Of a stretch of 64,000 bases of DNA, positions 37,900-49,897 are shown in pieces; the stretch's first letter is position 1; each line of letters opens with the position of its first letter. The stretch lies in NCBI GenBank assembly GCA_030159075.1, contig BROG01000155.1, positions 682,001 through 746,000 on the forward strand, written 5' to 3'. Made by a program: the position numbers and the translations under genes. Source of the DNA: Atrina japonica (taxonomy: Eukaryota > Mollusca > Bivalvia > Pterioida > Pinnidae). Below the pieces are notes generated by a model that saw only the letters and a list, made by a program, of their open reading frames with translations, had not been told where the DNA came from and ran no database searches.

Positions 37900-38587
37900 A
37901 ATTACATATGTTTAGGTTTTCTGAAAGACACCATTTAGATTCACAAGAACAACCATACACAACACATGGGTACTGAAGTGTACATTAATTCATGTAAAGC
38001 GACTTCTTACAGTACATACATGTACATATATAAGTCTAAAGTTGATTTTACTTTAATACATCAACAATAGTAAGAATACACAACAATATAAAATACAATG
38101 AATCCGGCAGGGGAAAACTGTAAAAACAGCGACATAATGATTTATAATGGATATGTAAATAGGACATCAAGAACGTATATATAGATATCCAAACTTATAT
38201 AACCTCCATAAAGGCAGAACTAATATCTTGAACAAAAGAGTAGTTACAATGTAAGCCTTACTAATAAATCATATCCATTCAACATAAATCCTCTTAAATA
38301 AAAACCATCGTTTTCATACTTCAATGACATGAGTACAAACTTGTAACAGGACAATCCTTGAATGACCGTGAAAATGGGATACACCTAAGTAATTGATATT
38401 AACACATTTTAATTCATTTTTAACAGATAAGCTGTGATTTCTCCCCAAAAATTTGATAATATGAATTTCCTTTTCAATTTTCTGAATGTGAAACAGACTA
38501 TATTAAAGGTAGACTGCTTCAAATGATATGCAGATATTTGAGAAAAAAATTATTTAAGCCACTGAAGATCGTTGTGCACAAGGATTA

Positions 38588-38780
38588 TATATACTCTGAA
38601 TGATGTACATTTAGTCGCTCTCTAAATGCTCTTATAACGGGTTTGTGCACCTCACCAATATAAAGACAACATAATACATGATAACAAAAACGTGCACACT
38701 CAAATGTTATATCAATAATCCATTTCGCCCCAGGTAAGAGGGGTTTTGATGATATTAATAGGTAGGCCCAAATAGTAAAC
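38588..38780 (-). pseudogene. Possible relic of a GIY-YIG-type retroelement coding end
   Basis: A 65-codon minus-strand frame contains, at its residues 24-61, a Cys pair (C38, C39) directly followed by L-Y-I-G-E-V-x-K-P-V and then F-R-E-R-L-N-V-H. The order C-x-C-x-L-Y-(I/V)-G-x-T-x-(R/K)-P followed by R-(I/L)-x-x-H occurs at the C-terminal GIY-YIG-like part of Penelope-like and related retroelement proteins. There is no reverse transcriptase domain nearby and the fragment has no start context, so it would be a short dead remnant. Chance similarity is a real alternative. Confidence 0.3.
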
Positions 38781-39702
38781 AAAATTATTCACAAAATTTA
38801 AATTATACTAGATCTAAATATATCACTTTATATAAGTCAATAATTATATATTGAATGATTGAGAAAGGTGTCTGTTTCTTTTGAAATTGATTTGATGGTG
38901 AAATGATGAAAGTGACCAATTACTTGTAATCAGGAGAATTTAAACACCTTTCAGTGTATAGCATTACCTAGTTCCCAGGAGCACACTATGTGCCAAATTG
39001 AGTGTAACATTAAAGCTGACAACGCAAAAAATAGATCTGCCATGTTTACAACAGCGATTCAAATACAGGGGTTTTCTCAAAAGTAAAAATTTTGACATTT
39101 TTATGTGCGTGTATTACAATTACAAAACATGACTATGGATCAAAAGAATATGTTTGTAATTGCCGATTAAGTAACAATTAACAAGGTTACACAGATGATA
39201 ATATCAATTTATAATTAACTCAACAGAAGTCAACAATGTAATCATAAATTACCTAGGAATTATGAACAGAATTTCCATATCTAACAATAGCCATTCTACT
39301 TGTAGTAAATAATAAGTTAATTATTGGGTGTTTATGGAGCAATTACCTACTTCTGCAGTAAAATAAATTCATTACCAGCATTTTTAATAAAAGAAGTAAT
39401 CCATGGTTTTGTTAATCAAGATTATACAGATAAATTGGAATTCAAAAATTGTTAGCAAACAAATAAAAAGCATTTATATACACATCATATGCTGACAGAG
39501 TTTATATTTAAAGGTAGAGATTCTCAATTTTTGGAATGAAATTCAATTCTAAAGTTACCACTAAAACAAATATAACAATTTACTTAAATATCTTTTATCA
39601 CTGCAATTGAGTTTAGGGTAAGAAAACTGTAACAAAATGTGTTCCAGGTGATAACTGAATTTATAAAGTAAAATAAATTTACACTGAAGTTACGTTGAAT
39701 TC

Positions 39703-39868
39703 TGTCCCGCCAGTGGCAGGTTGGTTTCCTGTTTTTCGGATGAGACAGTAGAAACTAGGGAACCTATGTTACAGTAGGTGTCGGCACATTAAAGAACCCT
39801 CACTGTTCAATGGCCGTAAGTGCCAAGCATAGGCCAAAATTTGAAGCCCTTCACCGGCATTTTATATA
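39703..39868 (+). mobile_element. Family G SINE body, head-truncated
   Basis: GTCCCGCCAGTGGCAGGTTG is the B-box-side end of the head; GGATGAGACAGTAGAAACTA, TCGGCACATTAAAGAACCCT and AAAATTTGAAGCCCTTCACC follow. The A box is missing, a 5' truncation typical of reverse-transcribed copies. Confidence 0.75.
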
Positions 39869-39919
39869 TGTACAATGTACATGTAGACTTACATTTTACA
39901 GTACAACCCTGACAAACAC

Positions 39920-40640
39920 TTGCAGTTTCATGTTGATGTTGGCCTGATTCTTTCAGTATGTTTTACTATTTATATGTGTATGGTGGCAGCAGCCATTTTT
40001 TTCATAAACACGTGTATGGTGATAGTAGTTAATTTTTTTCATCATTTACATGTGTATGGTGACAGCAGCCATTTTTTTTTATTTACATGTGTATGGTGAC
40101 AGCAGCCATTTTTTTTTATTTACATGTGTGTATGGTGACAGCAGCCATTTTTTTTTTTTATTTACATGTGTATGGTGACAGCAGCCAATTTTTTTTATTT
40201 ACATGTGTATGGTGGCACCAGCCAATTTTTTTATTTACATGTGTATGGTGACAGCAGCCATTTTTTTTTATTTACATGTGTATGGTGGCACCAGCCAATT
40301 TTTTTTATTTACATGTGTATGGTGACAGCAGCCATTTTTTTTTATTTACATGTGTATGGTGACAGCAGCCATTTTTTTTTATTTACATGTGTATGGTGAC
40401 AGCAGCCATTTTTTTTTATTTACATGTGTATGGTGGCACCAGCCATTTTTTTTTATTTACATGTGTATGGTGACAGCAGCCATTTTTTTTTATTTACATG
40501 TGTATGGTGGCACCAGCCAATTTTTTTAATGATGGAGGAGAAAGCCAGGTTACAATGCACTGGAGACAAACCACCAGCCTTCCGTAAATTAGCAAACATT
40601 CTCACATGCTCATCTTAAGCTCCTGCCGCAACTCAGATCT
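39920..40640 (-). repeat. 37-bp minisatellite expanded inside a family H SINE body
   Basis: From about 39960 to 40520 the unit TTTACATGTGTATGGTGACA plus GCAGCCATTTTTTTTTA repeats about 15 times. Two unit types alternate: GACAGCAGCC and GGCACCAGCC. The unit corresponds to the TATGGTGGCAGCCAGTTTTT part of family H. The array runs straight into the rest of that SINE: GATGGAGGAGAAAGCCAGGT, ACCACCAGCCTTCCGTAAAT and GCTCCTGCCGCAACTCAGAT. Confidence 0.88.
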
Positions 40641-41361
40641 TTTTGTTTAAACAATACCCCATGAATCAGAAACAATTTATATACAAAATGAGTAACAAGA
40701 ATCATCTCATTTCAGGCTCACTTCTAGTGAACATAAATTAGCTTTGAACCAAACATATATGCCAATATGGCCGTATATCTAGTGTCTATACCAAACTGTA
40801 TCACTCCGGCAACTGACAAGCAATTCACACAAACATTTCCCTTTTCTTCTCTTGATATTTTCAAAGTTAAGCAAATTTTTTTCAAAACTTTTGTAATTTC
40901 ATTTTAAGTCTTTTAAAAGTTTTATTTGAATCAAATGATGTGTCAATTCAAAATAGAAAAACAACGTAAAATGATTAGCACATTAATCATCATAATACCT
41001 CATGTGTACAAATGTGTTATAAACATAGATTTCAAAAGAAACTTTATAACAGTGGGAAATCCGAGATAAACCCAGGGTAAAACCATTCAAATCTGCGACT
41101 GATAACCATGAGAATCAGAGTGAATGTCATTTGAAGGTTATAATTATAATCACATATCTTCTTTATTTGTCAACAAGCATAAAGACATTCAGACTGGAAT
41201 TCAGAGAATATCAAATATTAAAAAAAAAAAAGATGTACCTGACTTATCAATTTCTATTTATGATGTGAATTACCTGTAGATGAAGTCATCTGTATAGCTT
41301 GAATAACATACAATAGAATAATGTTAATTATAGATAGATAAAGTGAACCATATACTTTGTG

Positions 41362-41661
<300 letters not shown>

Positions 41662-42059
41662 TATATATAACATACATGTACAATGTAACTGTACATGTAG
41701 CTGGAATAACATCAGAATTAGGTGTCAATTTACTGCTGATGTACATGAACAATCAAACATGTAATACAAACTACATTGTAGATTGAGAAAATGTACATAC
41801 TGAACCACAGAACAATATATGTACATGTATATATATATATATATATATATGCTGAAAATCAAATTTTGTTATGGCTTTAAGTTCAAAAAAGTTTTCATTT
41901 ATCAACAAAATTAAAACCATGACAAAAAAATTTTTTTTGGGGGGGGGGGGGGGATTTTGTTGTTTTAAAAATAAAACAAACTCATTAATATCAATTTTCA
42001 TTGAAACAGGAAAAAAAAACATGTTTGTAAAGGAGCCTATTATTATATCATTACTACAT

Positions 42060-42318
42060 GTTTGTTTGTTTATTGTTGTTTAACGTCCCACTCATGTGGA
42101 GACGTCACCAAATGCCAGTGAAGGGCTTCAAATTTTGGCCTATGCTCAGCACTTATGGCCATTGAACAGTGAGGGTTGTTTAACGTGCCGACACGGGACC
42201 TTCAGTTTTTACTGTCTCATTCGAAAGACAGGACACCAACCTGCCGCCGGTGGGACTCGAACTCACGACCTCACGATCCAGAGTCAACCGTGCTACCGAC
42301 CAAGCCAGGCCGGCTAAT
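42060..42318 (-). mobile_element. Family G tRNA-derived SINE, near full length
   Basis: On the minus strand the head reads AGCCGGCCTGGCTTGGTCGG then TAGCACGGTTGACTCTGGAT, with the B box in GTGAGTTCGAGTCCCACC. The body covers TCATTCGAAAGACAGGACAC, GAACAGTGAGGGTTGTTTAA, AGGGCTTCAAATTTTGGCCT and ends at TTGTTTAACGTCCCACTCA with a TGTTTGTTTATTG tail at 42060. Confidence 0.85.
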
Positions 42319-42444
42319 TACTACATGTACATGTAGGTTTCTTTACAAACATTTTTTTTTTCATTTCAATGAAATTTAATATCAACGAATTAAGTTCAGC
42401 AGTCACCTGAGGAGGTCTATTATTTGTCCAATAAGAATAGAAAA

Positions 42445-42524
42445 TAGTGATTATCTTGAATTTTGGATATCTCGAAGTAAATGGGATGATCCCGTGAATT
42501 TCAAGATAATGAGATTCCAATGTA
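42445..42524. mobile_element. Family B 3' end fragment
   Basis: GATATCTCGAAGTAAATGGG, CCGTGAATTTCAAGATAATG and AGATTCCAATGTA resemble the single-copy tail of the element at 16093-16255 (TATCTAGAAGTAA and TGAGATTCCACTGTA). Confidence 0.5.
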
Positions 42525-43491
42525 TTGATTTGACAAGAGACTGAAAGGGCTTTATTAGTCAACCAAGACAATGCTCATCTTCGGAAGCCTAGAAAAGAGG
42601 GTCACAAAATTCACTATTTGTGTTACAAAACCCTAACCATGTGGATTCCACAAACCACCTTTCAAGGGAATTGGTTTACAAAGACAGGTCTAAATTAAAT
42701 CAGGGGAGACGGGGTAGTTTCTGGATATGCCATATTATCGGGATAGACCTACCTGTATATGCAAATTCAACAACATGTACATGCACATAAACTCAACTAT
42801 AACGGTACAAACTTGGCTCGTCAATGACCCAACCTTTGCATGTTACACATAATTTTATATCTATCATATTTATACATATGATTGTAATTTTTAGGTATAT
42901 TATTACACACACAGTCATGTTGACAAGGGCCATAACTTTTTAATATTTCATATATGATGTGTAAGTGTACATGTACAGGCATAAATCATGTGCACATTTA
43001 TGTCACAATAAACAATCAATTACCACAGCTGACAATGAACATACGAAACTAGAAATCCAATTACGTCTTACGCCAATCATCTGCCTGAAAAGACAACTGG
43101 AACAAGATAACAATAAAGAAGTCCAGGATCTCTGTAGTTTTCAATGTCAGTATTGTCCTCCTGTGCCCTTTGGTGTCAATATGTAATCTATTAACAAGCA
43201 ATCACTATTTTATGTAATACATGATTAATTTACATTCCCTTTCTACATGTACAAAGATCCCTGGCCAACCTAGATTAGTGACAAACTAAATCACAGGACA
43301 GAATAACAACAGAAGTGTCAGATTGCTCAGGTGTGTTATCACACCTGGTTGTTTAAGATGACATAATGAGGAAAGAAACATGTGAATCTGATATGATCAC
43401 AAGAATATCAACACTGTAAAACATGTAATTCACACAGGTGCTCAAATTACTTACAGACATTTTTGCTAGACTAACTAGAGACAGGGACATA

Positions 43492-43842
43492 TATTGGAAC
43501 CTCGCTAGGTTACGTCACCTAACTGACCGATTCAAGCTGTCTGATTAGCAAGGTGGTCTCTTGATAGAGGATCTGGTCTTATATATCATTTATTCAGAGA
43601 CTGAATATTTAGTCTTAAATGTGGGGTGGTATCCAAAGTGAGGTGGTCTCCTAAAAGAGGTGGTCTCTTAAATGTGAGGTGGTCTCCTAAGTGAGGTGGA
43701 GGTGACCTCCTAAGTGAGGTGGTCTCCTAAGTGAGGTGGAGGTGACCTCCTAAGTGAGGTGGTCTCCTAAGTGAGGTGGAGGTGACCTCCTAAGTGAGGT
43801 GGTCTCCTAAGTGAGGCAGTTTATAGGTGAAATTCCACTGTA
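43492..43842. mobile_element. Family C element with a small internal array
   Basis: The left end TATTGGAACCTCGCTAGGTT and the right end GTGAAATTCCACTGTA frame repeated CCTAAGTGAGGTGGTCT words. From 43687 to 43806 a longer unit, GGTGGAGGTGACCTCCTAAG plus TGAGGTGGTCTCCTAAGTGA, is present three times. Confidence 0.75.
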
Positions 43843-44214
43843 CAAACGTACATAACATATACATCTGTATGTCCCTGTTAGAGGTGATATAACCACTCAG
43901 CTATGGTGGCCTCTAGCCTCAAGCTCTTGAGCAGAATGTCCATAAACTTAAATGTAGACTGTTTGATGTAATTCTGTGTGTTGCTAATATTTACTTCAAT
44001 CCTTTGAATCTATTTGATAACACTAGGAGGAGCATAACTTTATTTCTGTATGTGTAAGCCAAGATTATCAATACACAAAATATCCCCTAACTATGTGTCA
44101 ATAAACTGACTTACCCTGTGGCTGAGTTCATCAATTACTATGAGCTAAAAATACACACTTCATTTAGAGGCATAATGGTTACATCAATATTGTACCTACA
44201 TAAAGTACCACTTA

Positions 44215-44406
44215 TACAGAGGAACTTGTCTTGATAGACCACCCGATCTGCCACTAAAATGTGGTCTCTCAAGTCAGGTATACGTAAAGTGGTCTCTCAG
44301 AAGAAGTTTTATATAACAGATTATTTTTAAACTAAGTAATTTTCAGAATGTGATCTTAGAAGACAGGTGGTCTTTCATGAGTGGTCTTTTGAGATGTCCC
44401 CCTGTA
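44215..44406. mobile_element. Family A inverted-repeat element, copy 4
   Basis: TACAGAGGAACTTGTCTTGA starts it; CTGCCACTAAAATGTGGTCT and GAAGACAGGTGGTCTTTCAT lie inside; the end GAGATGTCCCCCTGTA is decayed. Confidence 0.7.
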
Positions 44407-44492
44407 CACAGAAATATACAAAAATACATGAAAATTACATACTCTACATTGCATATTATTCAAACACTAAAATGCATTAAAAGGGGACCTCC

Positions 44493-44716
44493 ATATAACC
44501 ATGTGATTAGAGCATCACACTTTAAAGTATGTCCTTACATTTAGACAGCATATGATCAAAGTTATCTGCGGATACTAGATTTAACTTGCAAAAGGCCTGT
44601 TGCCTTTCTTCAGGTTCCATGTAGCCTGGAGCTGTCCTCTAGTCCACTATCATAATTACAAACTGACTGCCACTGGAACATTGTTTAATGTGGCATAATA
44701 ACACCGATAAAACAAA
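44493..44716 (+). mobile_element. Family H SINE, copy with head
   Basis: GGACCTCCATATAACCATGT and GATTAGAGCATCACACTTTA form the tRNA-like head. CTTGCAAAAGGCCTGTTGCC, CAAACTGACTGCCACTGGAA and TTTAATGTGGCATAATAACA follow as a diverged body. Confidence 0.65.
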
Positions 44717-44721
44717 CAAAA

Positions 44722-44902
44722 TATAGTGAAACTTGTATATGATGACCTCCTTAGGGACACAAGAAAACCAGTCTTTATGGGGAGGTGGTCTTTGTATAGA
44801 GGTCAATTTGTACACAAATGGTATTATTGGAGAAAGCAAAAACCGGGATTGTGACCAGGTGGTCTTTATACAAATGTGGTCACTAAATCAGGTTTTCCTG
44901 TA
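44722..44902 (+). mobile_element. Family D inverted-repeat element, copy 1
   Basis: The ends are TATAGTGAAACTTGTATATG and CAGGTTTTCCTGTA. Internal words GGGACACAAGAAAACCAGTC, GGTATTATTGGAGAAAGCAA and GTGACCAGGTGGTCTTTATA are matched in reverse by the copy at 47788. Confidence 0.75.
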
Positions 44903-45059
44903 CATCATTGCATTGATATAGTCTAGAGCAAAGGTCTAAAGTTGTGTCACTCAGTTTGATAACCGATCACACATGTTTCAAGACCTAAGTAAACTTTTTT
45001 AAAATTTGCTTTATTTGTTTTTTGGTGGTTTTTTTTTGTTGTTGTTGTTTTTTGTGTTG

Positions 45060-45312
45060 TTTTTTTTGTCACACTCAACAATTTTTCAGTTACATGTTGT
45101 GCATGTATAACTACATGTATGATGGCATCCAGTTTTCAATGTTGGTGGAGAAAATGCTGATAAAATGTACCCAGGGAGAGATCATTGTCATTTCTGCAAG
45201 GAAAGTGGTAAACTACCTCACAAAATCACCTTACATTGTAGGTTCCGGGGGGGGGGATTCATAGTTTAAAGTGTGATGCTCTGAACACTCAGTAAAAGAG
45301 GTTCCAGGGCCA
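45060..45312 (-). mobile_element. Family H SINE, copy with head
   Basis: In minus orientation: CACACTCAACAATTTTTCAG, GATGGCATCCAGTTTTCAAT, GTACCCAGGGAGAGATCATT, CTGCAAGGAAAGTGGTAAAC and a head containing TTTAAAGTGTGATGCTCTGA. A G run at 45247 interrupts the B-box region (GGTTCCGGGGGGGG). Confidence 0.75.
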
Positions 45313-45777
45313 TCAGTAAAGTTTTACAGAATTAACCAGATGTTGTAGTCATACAAAAACCATACCATAAAAAGATCAACAATAATAATGATGTAACTTC
45401 TTTCACTGAAGGTATAAGATAAAAGCATCTTGAAAGGTTTGAGGATTGATAATACCTTGTTATATAAACATACTATACTGTTGATAAATAAAGATTAAAT
45501 AAGTCTAATGTATCCAGGGGGAATATGTTTAACAGGGTATGTTATTTCTGAGAAGAAATAGTAAAAAAAAAAAAAAGCTCCATTTCTACATGTAGATCTG
45601 ATGTCCATAGTTATTTGTTCCCGAGGCTATGGTTTTCCACCATGTAGAATGGGATGTTTACAAGATGTACGTCTGTCCTATTGACTCTACATAAATATGT
45701 ACAAGTATCTCTTTTGTAAAACAAACAGCTGGTAATGGTTATTACCTATCACTGTTGATAAATTGTGCCACTTCATA

Positions 45778-45829
<52 letters not shown>
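45778..45829. repeat. (CT)n microsatellite
   Basis: A nearly pure CT run of about 50 bases. Confidence 0.95.
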
Positions 45830-45831
<2 letters not shown>

Positions 45832-46242
45832 CATTTTGACTTGACACCTGTAAGATCACAAAGATCAGATAGGACTATAATTGGACAGATGAAGCTAGAG
45901 GGGAAATCTAAGGGTCTGTAAACATGTGTTTATATTATGTAGATTTCACCAGAAAGTTGACAGCTTATTGATGGATCTTTCTTGTCATTCTGGTTATAAC
46001 ATTACAGATATGGACCAGTTCTGCATATACTTATGTACTATTAAGATTACATGTACATGTATACATCAGGAAACATTCAAAAAAGAATTTACAGATATAA
46101 TTCTACTATTCTGAAGAAAGCCTTCAGCTTCCCACTTACATGTACATGTACATGACAAATGAAATTTCCATTACACATTTACCTAGTACATGTATGTAGG
46201 TTCTTGTTCACAATTGTTGAGAGGATTTACAAATAATGGAAG

Positions 46243-47706
46243 TACAATGGATCATCTCTATTAAGACCACCTTTCTGACTGACTCAAAGTGGTCTGATAG
46301 GTGACATTATCTCTTAAGTAAGGTTCTGTACTTATTAAATATTCATCAAGACAGAAAACATGTGGTCTAAAATGCAAGATGGTCTCCTAAGTGAGGTAGT
46401 CTGCTAAGCAAGATGGTCTCCTAAGTGAGGTAGTCTCCTAAGCAAGTGGTCTCCTAAGTGAGGTAGTCTCCTAAGCAAGTGGTCTCCTAAGTGAGGTAGC
46501 CTCCTAAGTGAGGTAGTCTCCTAAGCAAGATGGTCTCCTAAGTGAGGTAGTCTCCTAAGTGAGGTAGTCTCCTAAGCAAGTGGTCTCCTAAGTAAGGTAG
46601 TCTCCTAAGTGAGGTAGTCTCCTAAGTGAGGTAGTCTCCTAAGTGAGGTAGTCTCCTAAGTGAGGTAGTCTCCTAAGTGAGGTAGTCTCCTAAGTGAGGT
46701 AGTCTCCTAAGCAAGTGGTCTCCTAAGTGAGGTAGCCTCCTAAGTGAGGTAGTCTCCTAAGCAAGTGGTCTCCTAAGTGAGGTAGTCTCCTAAGCAAGAT
46801 GGTCTCCTAAGTGAGGTAGTCTCCTAAGTGAGATGGTCTCCTAAGTGAGGTAGTCTCCTAAGCAAGATGGTCTCCTAAGTGAGGTAGTCTCCTAAGCAAG
46901 TGGTCTCCTAAGTGAGGTAGTCTGCTAAGCAAGTGGTCTCCTAAGTGAGGTAGTCTCCTAAGTGAGGTAGTCTCCTAAGTGAGGTAGTCTGCTAAGCAAG
47001 ATGGTCTCCTAAGTGAGGTAGTCTCCTAAGTGAGGTAGTCTGCTAAGCAAGATGGTCTCCTAAGTGAGGTAGTCTCCTAAGCAAGTGGTCTCCTAAGTGA
47101 GGTAGTCTCCTAAGCAAGTGGTCTCCTAAGTAAGGTAGCCTCCTAAGTGAGGTAGTCTCAAAAGTGAGTCTCCCAAGGAAGTGGTCTCCTAAGCAAGGTG
47201 GTCTAAGTGAGGTAGTCTTCTACATGAGGTGGTCTCCTAAGTGAGTGATCTCCTAAGTGAGGTAGTCTTCTACATGAGGTGGTCTCCTAAGTGAGTGATC
47301 TCCTAAGTGAGGTAGTTGCCTAAGTGAGGTGGTTTCCTAAGCAAGGTAGTCTCCTACTAAGTGAGACAGAAAACTTGTGGTCTAAAATGCTAGGTGGTCT
47401 CCTTGGCAAGTGGTCTCAGAAAACTCCTAAGTAGTCTCCTAAGTAAGGTAGTCTCCTAAGTGAGGTAGTCTCCTAAGTGAGGTAGTCTCCTAAGTGAGGT
47501 AGTCTCCTAAGTGAGGTAGTCTCCTAAGTGAGGTAGTCTCCTAAGTGAGGTAGTCTCCTAAGTGAGGTAGTCTCCTAAGTGAGGTAGTCTCCTAAGCAAG
47601 TGGACTCCTAAGTGAGTGGTCTCTTATCTGAGGTAGTCTCCTAAGTGAGTGGTCTCCTAAGTGAGGTGGTCTACTAAGCGAGGTAGTGTTTAGGTGAGAT
47701 TTCAGA
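46243..47706. repeat. 1.3-kb array of 17-bp units inside a family C element
   Basis: The outer sequences TACAATGGATCATCTCTATT (left) and TTTAGGTGAGATTTCAGACT (right) resemble family C ends. Between about 46380 and 47690 the units CCTAAGTGAGGTAGTCT (17) and CCTAAGCAAGTGGTCT (16) repeat about 75 times in irregular order. The unit is a copy of the AGACCACCTCACTTAGG word of the simple element at 13029. Confidence 0.88.
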
Positions 47707-47787
47707 CTATCATTTTTTTCTAACACTTAATGCTTCTGTTTACAGGGTAAAATAACTTACTAAACACTTTTAAACCTACATTGTATG

Positions 47788-47970
47788 TACCGTAAAACCT
47801 GCTTTAGTGACCACATGTGTTTAAAGACCACCTGGTCACAATGACCATTTTTTGCTATTCCCAATAGTACCCTTTGTGTATAAATCAACCTCTAAATAAA
47901 GACCACCTCCCTATAAAGACAGATTTTGTTGTGTCCCTAGGAAGCCATTTAATATGTAAGTTTCACTGTA
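47788..47970 (-). mobile_element. Family D inverted-repeat element, copy 2 (reverse)
   Basis: TACCGTAAAACCTGCTTTAG to AAGTTTCACTGTA is the inverse complement of the copy at 44722: AAAGACCACCTGGTCACAAT, GCTATTCCCAATAGTACCCT and TAAAGACAGATTTTGTTGTG match in order. Confidence 0.75.
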
Positions 47971-49802
47971 CGCTTGTACAATGTATACTGTATAAGATTC
48001 TTTGTGATTTCCTCATACAAAAACAAATGTAGAATCATAAATTTTCATGCAGTAAAAATTTTGCTGTTTTAAGATTAAAACAATTTTTTGGACATTGAAT
48101 TTCGTTGAAATAAAAATATTTGGAGATACATGTATCTGGACAATAAATATGTTTTATTTCACTTAATATGTTGGCCTACTTATGATGCTGAGCCATACCA
48201 TATTTATACCTGATTTGTCTTGCTTTCTCTTCTATTCAATAAGAAAAAATGGGACCTCTATAACTAAAGAAAACACAGTACAGTAAATACTCTTAAAATG
48301 CAGGATGTTTGTGAAAGAAATTATTATAATCACTAGTGAAATTTTGTCATGGTTTTTATTTTGTCGACAAAATAAAAATAAGTAAATGAAATTAAAACAT
48401 AATAGATTTCACTGTAATTTACATAAAGATAAAATTTTCTCAGAAAAAGCACCATGAAAACTGCTATCAATATATATGCACATGTTGTATCTGATAACAC
48501 TAATACATCAGAAGGGTAAAATATTGACCGTGTGTACTGTAGAACTCTTCACAGATAAGGAATCTTTTAATCTCAAATTTAAATCTAGAATCTACTTGTA
48601 GATGAAGACAGGTGATACTTTATGTTTATACATGTACAAATGATGGACTAAAAGTCAAAATAGTTCAGGATACATGTACATGCAAGTAATAACTAGTGTA
48701 CATGTAAAAATAAAAAAGGTATATATCCTTCCAAATACCGTACTAAGAAAATTCTTAGTGAATTACATCACTAAGTTTCTGAGTGACCTCTGACTGACCA
48801 GTAATTGATCATGATCAGTCTTTTGTAAGAGTTGAGTATGATATAATATCTGAGACATATAGGCTGGCTTCTATCAATTTTACATAGTACAGAGGTGTGG
48901 GTGATTTTCATGTAAATCCTATGAGATAGATTCAATCTCCATTGAGTGTTCTAATCAAAACAATGTTATAACAATGTGACAACAACAATATAACACAAAA
49001 TAGAAAGATACTAAGTAATCTGTAAGTCTTCAACCTCCAACTTTGCACTTACATTGTAAACACTAGTTGTCATATTCATAGTTTAAATTTTGTCTTGGTC
49101 TGAATTCTAAGTCTGAACAAATGTCCAACTAAATATTGAACATTTTCTTGTACAGTCTGAATACTGCCTCACTCTCTGACATACACAATTGTAGTCTAAA
49201 AACTGTCATTTCAAAAATATCTAAATCTGAACATTGTCTATTGCCTTGGTGTAAATGATATCTCAGTCCAAACACTATACTGATCTGAATACTGTCTGAA
49301 TCAAAATATTTCTTTATCCGAGTATTTTCAGGATTATTACTATCGGCATGTCAATTTCAGTGCAATAAGATTACCGGGTGCAACTCTTATGCACCATACA
49401 TGTACAAAATGTACGTGTGTCTGCAGGTTCAAAAGTTTGGGATCAGACATAAAATGAACAGATGAGTACACAGAAGGAGTTAAATCAATGACTGTCTCCT
49501 TATAAGAATGACACATAACACTCCATGTCAGATAAATTATGTATTGGTACAATAGTCACAGAATTTGTCTCTGATACAATTGTCAGTCAATTGTGTGTTG
49601 GTTGCTATACACATACTAGTACATGTTACCTAAATAGTATAATGACTGATATATAGATATATGTACATTTGTACCTGAAATAATTTCTAGGACACCTTAA
49701 ACTGCATGTACCTTTACTTGAAATATTTATCATGCAGAAAATGTTTTAATCTTAAATTTCTAGCATTTTGCTCAACATACATTTAAGATATTTTGCCTCA
49801 TG

Positions 49803-49897
49803 TTAACTCAATAATCAACCCCTGAAAAACACTGGACTCTTCCGTAAATCAATGGCTTAGACCAGTCCAAATGTGTATTTAGGGATGATGAATGAGA
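49803..49897. mobile_element. Family F palindromic element, copy
   Basis: TTAACTCAATAATCAACCCC starts it; ACACTGGACTCTTCCGTAAA and TAGACCAGTCCAAATGTGTA lie inside; the end is GGGATGATGAATGAGATAA. Same orientation as the copy at 4273. Confidence 0.65.

Noticed and set aside
42230..42318. tRNA gene on the minus strand
   Set aside because: Same SINE head as at 28675; not an independent tRNA.
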